Source: Cellulomonas phragmiteti (GTDB lineage: Bacteria > Actinomycetota > Actinomycetes > Actinomycetales > Cellulomonadaceae). Taken from it: 64,000 bases of DNA. The first letter of the stretch is position 1; each line of letters starts with the position of its first letter. Below the pieces are notes generated by a model. It was given only the letters and a program-made list of their open reading frames with translations, had not been told where the DNA came from and ran no database searches. This document shows positions 58,369-64,000 of the stretch, piece by piece. Both the position numbers and the translations under genes were made by a program. The stretch lies in contig NZ_BONP01000007.1 of the NCBI RefSeq assembly GCF_016862775.1, forward strand, positions 116,556-180,555, given 5' to 3'.

Positions 58369-61032
58369 TCAGCGCACCGCGGTGTTCCGCGGATCGCTGC
58401 GCGTCTGACCCCGCAGCAGCACGATGTCCGCCTCGCGCAGCACCTCGCTGACGTCCCGCATGCCGCGGACGGAGCCCAGCACGCCGATGGAGATCCGCGG
58501 CCCGATCTCACGACGCAACCGCTCGAGCAGCTCGGTGAGCCGGTCCGGCATCCCCCCGGGGCCCACGTCGTCGACCAGGATCGCGAAGTCGTCCTCGCCG
58601 GTGCGCGCCGTGGTGTCGCCCTCGCGCAGCGGACGTCGCAGCTGTCGCACCACCTCGCGATGCACGTCGGGAGCGTGGTCGTCGTCGCGCGAGAAGGCGC
58701 CGCTGTCGACGACGCGCACGAGAGCGACCGCGCAGTCGTAGGTGGCCGAGCGCCGACACCGCAGCAGCGCGGCTCCGAGCCGGTCGAGGAACAGCAACCT
58801 GTTGACCAGGCCGGTCTCCGGGTCGTGCAGCGCGTCGCGCTGCAGCGCGATCTCGGCCTCCTTGCGCTCGGTGACGTCGACGAGCGTGCCGACGAGCCGG
58901 GCGGGGCAGCCCGCGTCGTCGAGCACCGTCACCGCGCGGCACATCATCCACCGGTAGTCGCCGGACTGGGTGCGGACCCGGTGCTCGAGCTCGAGGGGCG
59001 TGCCGCAGCCCGCGAGCTGGGCGGCGATCGCCGCCGACAGCTCGTCGCGGTCCGCGGGGTGGACGCGCTCGAGCCACTCCGACGGCTGGTCGCCGATGAC
59101 GTCCTCGGCGTACCCGAGCGTCTGCTTCCACCGCGGCGAGTAGTAGACCGTCCCGGCGGACACGTCCCAGTCCCAGGTGCCGTCGTGGGCGGCCATCGAG
59201 GCGAGCGCGTAGCGCTCCTCGCTCTCGCGGACGGTGTCCGCCAGGGCGCGCTCGCGGGCCGCCGCCTGCTCGAGCGCCTTGCGCTGCTCACGCAGGGACC
59301 CGAGCAGGCGCTCCTGGTCCAGGGCGACGGCGAGGAGCGCCGCCCAGTGGTTGAAGCGGTCGCGCGGCTGCGTGGCCCGCGTCTCCACGGTGCCGTCGAT
59401 CGCGAGCAGACCCCAGTCGCTGCCGCCGAAGGTGACGGGCACGACGAACGTGAGCTCGTTGGAGCCGACGGTCCCCGCGCGGGTCAGCGCGGCGGGCGGG
59501 AACTGGCTGGCGGTCGTCCGGACCCCCACGAGGCGCGACAGCGTCCCGCTGGTGTCGTGGACACCGACGATCTCCATCTCGCGGTCGCCCGGCCCGCGGT
59601 CCGTGCCGACCCACAGGCCCAGGCAGGCGTGCCCGCGGACCCCGCGCGGCAGCCACCCGAGCGCCCGCGGGCTGGCACCGTCGCCGCGCAGCAGGTCCAT
59701 GTCGACCTCGTACTGGTCGACGATCGTGCGCTCCAGCTGCCCGCTGCGCGCCAGCATGGCGCGCGTGCACCCCTTGGTGACCGCCAGCAGGACGTCCGTC
59801 ACCGCGCGACGCACCGCGGTCGCGTGAGCAGCACGCGCCGCGGGCAGCGCCTCGACACGGCGGCACTCGACCGTGCGCAGCACGGTGACCATCTGCTCGA
59901 GCGCCTCGGGGTGCGGCTGCAGCGCCGCGGTGAGGTCGGAGAGCCGTCCCAGCGCGGCCGGCGCCGGCGACACGCCACGCTCGGCCGCGACCTCGACGGG
60001 CTCCTCCACGGCTCGCCACCACGCCTCGCGGGCGTCCGGGCCGGCGCGCCGGGACACTGCCGAGCCGGCGGGGCCGGCGAACGCCGACTCGGCCAGGCGC
60101 CGCAGCAGGTCGCTGACGTCCCCGGCACCGACGTCGCCACCGGGCGACGTGATCTCGGTGCACCCGCAGGACTCGCGCACCACGAGGGACGAGGGCACGC
60201 GGTGCTCCCCCGGCGTGACGTCGTCGCCCCGCATGCGGGACAGGAGCAGACCGACGGCGTGCTCGCCCACGCGACCGAAGTGGGCGTCCACCGTGGACAG
60301 CCGCGGGCTGACACGGGCACCGGAGTCGGCGTGGTCGAACGCCACGACGGCCTGGTCCCGGGGCAGCACCAGCCCGTGCGAGCGCAGCGCACGCTGGAAC
60401 CCGACGGCGTTGCGGTCCGTCGCCGCGATCACCGCGGTCGTGGGGGTGCCGGCCTGCATCATGCGCGCGGCGGCGTCCGCACCGCCCTGCTCCTGGTTGT
60501 CCGACGCCTCGTACCACCACGAGTCGTCGGAGTCGATCCCGTGCTCGGCGAGCGTCGTGCGGTACGCGGCGAAGCGCTCGCGCATGTCGCGCTGCCCGAG
60601 GTTGCCCAGGAAGCCGATCGCCGTGTGACCGTGCCAGATGAGGTGCTCGACGGCGGCACGGACGCCGCCGACGTTGTCCGGCACCACCACCGGGTCGTCA
60701 GGGTGCGCCGGGTCCTCGCTGATCAGGACGACGGGCACGCCCCACTCGCGGACGGCGGCGAGCCGCTCCGGGCTCAGGGCCTTGCCGATCACGACGAGGC
60801 CGTCCACGGCACCCAGTGCGACCGGCGTGTCGAGGACGGACTCCTCCGGGTAGCGCTCGCGGTCGAGACCCGCGGGGTACGTCTGGACGGCGACGACCCG
60901 GTGGCCCACGCCGCGCGCGGCGCGCGCCACGCCGGCGATCAGCGCACCGAAGTAGAAGCCCCCCACCACAGGAGACAGGACGCCGATCGTCCGACGCACC
61001 GTGGCGGGCACCCCGCGCCGAACCGTCACCAT
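58369..61032 (-). CDS. Sugar-sensor / PAS / degenerate GGDEF protein
   Basis: 887 aa from ATG 61032 (GAGGTGGG upstream); a GTG at 61086 would add 18 basic residues. Residues ~10-275 form a LacI/PurR-type sensor domain without helix-turn-helix (TIGVLSPVVGGFYFGALIAGVA, IGFLGNLGQRDMRERF), ending VVRESCGC as in other sensor-GGDEF fusions. Then an uncharacterised helical region, a GAF-like segment (about 450-600), a PAS/PAC domain (about 610-725: YYSPRWKQTLGYAEDVIG) and a GGDEF-like domain (about 725-885). Its signature reads GEDDF instead of GGDEF, so cyclase activity is doubtful. No membrane segment. It is divergent from a LacI gene. Confidence 0.88.
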   Translation of the reverse strand: MVTVRRGVPATVRRTIGVLSPVVGGFYFGALIAGVARAARGVGHRVVAVQTYPAGLDRERYPEESVLDTPVALGAVDGLVVIGKALSPERLAAVREWGVPVVLISEDPAHPDDPVVVPDNVGGVRAAVEHLIWHGHTAIGFLGNLGQRDMRERFAAYRTTLAEHGIDSDDSWWYEASDNQEQGGADAAARMMQAGTPTTAVIAATDRNAVGFQRALRSHGLVLPRDQAVVAFDHADSGARVSPRLSTVDAHFGRVGEHAVGLLLSRMRGDDVTPGEHRVPSSLVVRESCGCTEITSPGGDVGAGDVSDLLRRLAESAFAGPAGSAVSRRAGPDAREAWWRAVEEPVEVAAERGVSPAPAALGRLSDLTAALQPHPEALEQMVTVLRTVECRRVEALPAARAAHATAVRRAVTDVLLAVTKGCTRAMLARSGQLERTIVDQYEVDMDLLRGDGASPRALGWLPRGVRGHACLGLWVGTDRGPGDREMEIVGVHDTSGTLSRLVGVRTTASQFPPAALTRAGTVGSNELTFVVPVTFGGSDWGLLAIDGTVETRATQPRDRFNHWAALLAVALDQERLLGSLREQRKALEQAAARERALADTVRESEERYALASMAAHDGTWDWDVSAGTVYYSPRWKQTLGYAEDVIGDQPSEWLERVHPADRDELSAAIAAQLAGCGTPLELEHRVRTQSGDYRWMMCRAVTVLDDAGCPARLVGTLVDVTERKEAEIALQRDALHDPETGLVNRLLFLDRLGAALLRCRRSATYDCAVALVRVVDSGAFSRDDDHAPDVHREVVRQLRRPLREGDTTARTGEDDFAILVDDVGPGGMPDRLTELLERLRREIGPRISIGVLGSVRGMRDVSEVLREADIVLLRGQTRSDPRNTAVR

Positions 61033-61103
61033 CGATTTCCCACCTCGCCCACGCCGTCGGAGTCGAGCTGATCGCTTTTCACCCACATCGGGCGCAACAC
61101 TAG

Positions 61104-62204
61104 GTGATCGTGGTCACTCCTGCACATGACACAGGCAAAGATGCTGTCTCTCCGACGACCGGAGCACAGCCCGTCCTCGGCGGCCCTGGCGCCCGCCGAC
61201 CGACGATCACCGACGTCGCCAAGGCCGCGGGGGTGTCGATCGCCGTCGTGTCCTACGCGCTCAACGGACGTCCGGGCGTCTCGGCCGCGACCCGAGAACG
61301 GGTGCTGCGCGTCGCGGACGAGTTCGGGTGGCGCCCGAGCGCCGCGGCGCGCTCGATGCGCAGCGGGCCCCGGGCCGTCGGTCTGGTCGTCGACCGCGGG
61401 CTGACCGGAGCGGTCGGCTACGGCGCGCACGTCCTGGAGTTCGTCGTCGCCCTCCAGGACGTCCTGGCGACGCGCCACCTGGCGCTGGTGCTGCAGGTGG
61501 TCGACGACCTGCCGGCCGCGGTCGCGCTCTACGGCGAGTGGTGGGCCGAGCGCCGGTTCGACGTGATGGTCGTCACGGACGTGCGGACCGAGGACCCGCG
61601 GCTCGACGCGCTGCGGCGGCTGCGCATCCCGGCCGTGGTGGTCGGAGCCGGTGACGTCGCCGGCGAGGTGGCCAACGTCCGGGTCGACGACGAGCAGGCG
61701 GCGGAGCGGGTGGGCCGCTACCTCATCGAGCTCGGCCACCGGCACGTCGGCGCCGTGACCGGACCCGCGTCGCTCCAGCGCACGCGCTCGCGCGTCGCGG
61801 GCATGGAGCGGGCGCTCGACACGGCCGGTGCGACGCTCGTGCACGAGCCGACGGGGGGCTCCCCCGAGGAGGCCGCGGCGGCGTGCCGTCGGCTGCTCAC
61901 GGGCGACCGACCCCCGTCGGCCGTGGTGTTCGACACCGACCACATGGCCGTCGCCGCGCTCGACGTGGCGCGCCGGACCGGGCTCGCGGTGCCGTGGGAC
62001 GTGTCGATCGTGGCGTTGTCGGACTCGCCGCTGTGCCGGCTGGCGACCCCGTCGATCACGTCGCTGCCGTCCGTGCAGGCGGACCTCGGCACGGCGGTCG
62101 GCGAGGCGGTCCTGACGGTCCTGGACTCGCAGGCGGCCCCCGTGCGCGACATCGAGGTCGGAGGGCTCGCGGTGCGCGGCAGCACGGGCCCGCGGTCCCG
62201 CTGA
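61104..62204 (+). CDS. LacI-family transcriptional regulator
   Basis: 366 aa from GTG 61104 (GTG 61110 is also possible). The helix-turn-helix begins at about residue 33 (TITDVAKAAGVSIAVVSYALNG); the hinge is PSAAARSMRSG, with Met where the minor-groove Leu is usual. A periplasmic-binding-protein-like effector domain follows (about 90-345), with VRVDDEQAAERVGRYLIELGH and PSAVVFDTDHMAVAALDVA. Probably represses sugar-use genes; the GH6 gene downstream carries a LacI-type operator. It is not close to CelR/CebR in the recognition helix. Confidence 0.92.
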   Translation: MIVVTPAHDTGKDAVSPTTGAQPVLGGPGARRPTITDVAKAAGVSIAVVSYALNGRPGVSAATRERVLRVADEFGWRPSAAARSMRSGPRAVGLVVDRGLTGAVGYGAHVLEFVVALQDVLATRHLALVLQVVDDLPAAVALYGEWWAERRFDVMVVTDVRTEDPRLDALRRLRIPAVVVGAGDVAGEVANVRVDDEQAAERVGRYLIELGHRHVGAVTGPASLQRTRSRVAGMERALDTAGATLVHEPTGGSPEEAAAACRRLLTGDRPPSAVVFDTDHMAVAALDVARRTGLAVPWDVSIVALSDSPLCRLATPSITSLPSVQADLGTAVGEAVLTVLDSQAAPVRDIEVGGLAVRGSTGPRSR

Positions 62205-62220
62205 GAGGCCCGCCCGTCCT

Positions 62221-62260
62221 ATCGGCCCTGCCGGGCGCACACCCGTGCGGCAGGGCCGAT
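62221..62260 (+). terminator. Hairpin after the LacI gene
   Basis: A 12-bp stem (ATCGGCCCTGCC and complement) encloses a 16-nt loop with an inner GCAC/GTGC pair; 16 nt after the stop. Confidence 0.75.
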
Positions 62261-62345
62261 GTGCGCGCTCACGTGGCGCTGACCTGGGTGTACGCCGTCG
62301 ATGGCAGGCCGATGAGAAGGTCACGATCTGGTAACGGGCGGGGGC

Positions 62346-62357
62346 CTAAACGATTAT
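62346..62357 (+). promoter_or_regulatory. LacI-type operator CTAAACGATTAT upstream of the cellulase gene
   Basis: The core AAACGATT (62348-62355) fits the AANCGNTT LacI-family consensus, flanked by TA-rich arms (TAA...TTA). It lies 131 nt before the cellulase start and 144 nt after the LacI gene. Confidence 0.5.
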
Positions 62358-62485
62358 CCCGGATCCGGTCGAGGTCGGCGCGTGATGGATTCCGCATCAG
62401 TCGCCGAGGACTCCGTCCACGGCGACTCGTATCCGTTGCCGCCGAGGGCCGGGTACGAAACCCGACCCACCCCCGGAGGACACCC

Positions 62486-64000
62486 GTGTCCCTACACGGC
62501 AATCGAACGGCCGGACGGCGCTGGCGCGCCGTCGCGACCGCCGCGACGGCAACGGCGCTCGTCGCTGTGCCGCTGACGCTCTCGGGCACGGCTGCGACCG
62601 CAGCCGAGGCCCACGTCGACAACCCCTACGCGGGCGCCAAGCAGTACGTGAACCCGAACTGGGCAGCGACGGTTGAGAGCGCTGCCACGCGTGCCGCCGA
62701 CGCCACCCTGGCGGCACAGATGCGGACGGTCGCCCAGCAGCCGACCGCCGTCTGGATGGACCGCACCAGCGCGATCGCCGGCAACGTCGACGGCCCCGGG
62801 CTGCGGTTCCACCTCGACGAGGCGCTCAAGCAGAAGACCGGCAGCACGCCGCTCGTCTTCAACCTGGTGATCTACAACCTGCCCGGTCGCGACTGCTACG
62901 CGCTCGCCTCCAACGGCGAGCTGCCCCCGACGGCCGCGGGCATGACGCGGTACAAGACCGAGTACATCGACCCCATCGTCGACCTGCTGTCGGAGCCCAA
63001 GTACGCCGACCTGCGGATCGCGGCGACGATCGAGCCCGACTCGCTGCCGAACCTCATCACGAACAACTCCGAGGCGGCGTGCCAGACGGCCGGCCCGTAC
63101 TACCGCGAGGGCGTGAAGTACGCGCTGGACGAGCTGAAGACGCTCGACAACGTCTACACCTACATCGACGCGGCGCACTCGGGCTGGCTCGGCTGGGAGA
63201 CCAACGCCGGACCGGCCGCCAAGCTGTTCGCCGAGGTCGCGCGGACCACGAGGAAGGGCTTCGCGTCCGTCGACGGCTTCGTCACGAACACGGCGAACAC
63301 CACGCCGCTCGCCGAGCCGTTCCTCACCGACCCGAACCGTCAGGTCGGCGGCGTCCCCGTCCGCTCGGCGAAGTTCTACGAGTGGAACACCGACTTCGGT
63401 GAGCACGCGTGGACGGCCCAGCTGCACCGCCTGCTCGTCGCCGAGGGCTTCCCTGCCTCGACCGGCATGCTCATCGACACCTCGCGCAACGGCTGGGGCG
63501 GCCCGAACCGCCCGACGGCGGTCTCGACGAGCACGAACGTCGACACCTTCGTCGACGAGTCGCGCATCGACCGCCGCACGCACCGTGGCGCCTGGTGCAA
63601 CCCGCTGGGTGCGGGCCTCGGCGAGCTGCCGCGGGCCACGCCCGCCAGTGCGCCGGCCGCGTCGCACCTCGACGCGTACGTCTGGATCAAGCCCCCGGGC
63701 GAGTCGGACGGCTCCTCCCGGGAGATCCCGAACGACGAGGGCAAGAGCTTCGACCGCATGTGCGACCCGACGTTCAACTCGCCCAAGCTCAACAACCTGC
63801 CGACCGGCGCCACGCCGGACGCCCCGGTGTCGGGCAAGTGGTTCGAGGCGCAGTTCGTGACGCTCGTCAAGAACGCCTACCCGGTCGTCCCGACCAGCGG
63901 CTCGACGCCGACGCCGACGCCCTCCGTGACGCCGACGCCGACGCCGTCCGTGACGCCCACGCCGACGCCGACGGTCACCCCGACGCCGACGCCGACGCCC
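62486..64000 (+). CDS. cel6B: Secreted exoglucanase, glycoside hydrolase family 6 (3' end beyond window)
   Basis: At least 505 aa from GTG 62486 with GGAGG at 62475-62479; the frame stays open to base 64000. A signal peptide with a twin-arginine-like RRWR start and hydrophobic core (about 12-33) ends near ATAAEA. The GH6 domain (about 40-470) has NLPGRDCYALASNGELP, the general-acid Asp in TIEPDSLPNL, and WIKPPGESDG. It resembles C. fimi Cel6B, a cellobiohydrolase acting from non-reducing ends. A Pro-Thr linker follows, and a cellulose-binding module is expected beyond the window. Confidence 0.95.
   Translation, partial: MSLHGNRTAGRRWRAVATAATATALVAVPLTLSGTAATAAEAHVDNPYAGAKQYVNPNWAATVESAATRAADATLAAQMRTVAQQPTAVWMDRTSAIAGNVDGPGLRFHLDEALKQKTGSTPLVFNLVIYNLPGRDCYALASNGELPPTAAGMTRYKTEYIDPIVDLLSEPKYADLRIAATIEPDSLPNLITNNSEAACQTAGPYYREGVKYALDELKTLDNVYTYIDAAHSGWLGWETNAGPAAKLFAEVARTTRKGFASVDGFVTNTANTTPLAEPFLTDPNRQVGGVPVRSAKFYEWNTDFGEHAWTAQLHRLLVAEGFPASTGMLIDTSRNGWGGPNRPTAVSTSTNVDTFVDESRIDRRTHRGAWCNPLGAGLGELPRATPASAPAASHLDAYVWIKPPGESDGSSREIPNDEGKSFDRMCDPTFNSPKLNNLPTGATPDAPVSGKWFEAQFVTLVKNAYPVVPTSGSTPTPTPSVTPTPTPSVTPTPTPTVTPTPTPTP
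63898..64000 (+). repeat. Pro-Thr linker repeat of the cellulase
   Basis: Reiterated ACGCCG/ACGCCC codon pairs, with PSVT spacers about every 24 nt, encode TPTPTPSV-type repeats to the window end. Such linkers join GH6 domains to carbohydrate-binding modules. Confidence 0.85.

Noticed and set aside
58354..61071. Long plus-strand open frame opposite the sensor gene
   Set aside because: It mirrors the codon structure of the minus-strand gene, has Arg/His/Gly-rich content and no recognisable domain; a typical high-GC shadow.
61068..61075. GATCGCTT as an autoregulatory LacI operator between the divergent genes
   Set aside because: One mismatch to AANCGNTT and no palindromic flank; too weak to list as a site.

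Overview
The window is 64 kb of very GC-rich DNA from an actinobacterium, most probably a Cellulomonas or close relative. Four things point there: mIHF, RbpA, GarA, PafB/PafC and FtsR are all present; the core gene order matches the Streptomyces and Mycobacterium maps; many genes appear to have leaderless starts (TAnnnT, then 6-8 nt, then ATG or GTG); and the right edge carries a secreted GH6 cellulase that resembles the Cellulomonas fimi exoglucanase Cel6B. There are no tRNA or rRNA genes, no CRISPR array and no intact insertion sequence.

Layout. 1-3.9 kb: 3' end of aroB, an AbiEi/DUF559-type gene bracketed by two related hairpins, a SatD-like regulator with a DUF3307-like membrane partner, then efp and nusB. 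3.9-6.2 kb: a membrane GGDEF-EAL c-di-GMP protein on the minus strand, at the position held by bldD in Streptomyces. 6.3-15.3 kb: pyrimidine operon pyrR-pyrB-pyrC-(PH-like)-carA-carB-pyrF, with overlapping start and stop codons and a PyrR-type leader hairpin. 15.5-25.9 kb: a degenerate tyrosine-recombinase-like gene, mihF, gmk, rpoZ, coaBC, metK, priA, fmt, rsmB and rpe. 25.9-31.4 kb: an FMN riboswitch and ribD-ribE-ribBA-ribH, then hisE, hisG and a PH-domain gene. 31.4-41.8 kb: DUF3866, pafB-pafC, tatA-tatC, a diacylglycerol-kinase-like gene, helY and an amidohydrolase.

42-48 kb: lnt and rbpA (convergent), an aldo/keto reductase, a fatty-acid desaturase, an acetyltransferase and small genes of unknown function. 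48-56 kb: an MBL-fold hydrolase, an orphan ParA, then a minus-strand cluster pgsA-DUF881-sbp-DUF881-garA-ftsR-DUF151-MerR that keeps the mycobacterial Rv1822-Rv1830 order but lacks gcvH. 56-64 kb: a CoA-binding protein, a DEAD-box helicase with a long leader, a cytosolic sugar-sensor/PAS/degenerate-GGDEF protein divergent from a LacI repressor, and the GH6 cellulase cut by the window end.

Most of the window is housekeeping. The more interesting signals are regulatory. Two exact GGAAT/GGAAC-N18-GTT (SigR-type) promoters lie before the FMN riboswitch and before rbpA. LacI-type AANCGNTT palindromes lie at tatA and at the GH6 gene. A pair of CTTGTT/AACAAG dyads lies before the SatD-like gene. The sensor protein beside the cellulase locus fuses a LacI-type sugar-binding fold to a non-canonical GGDEF domain.
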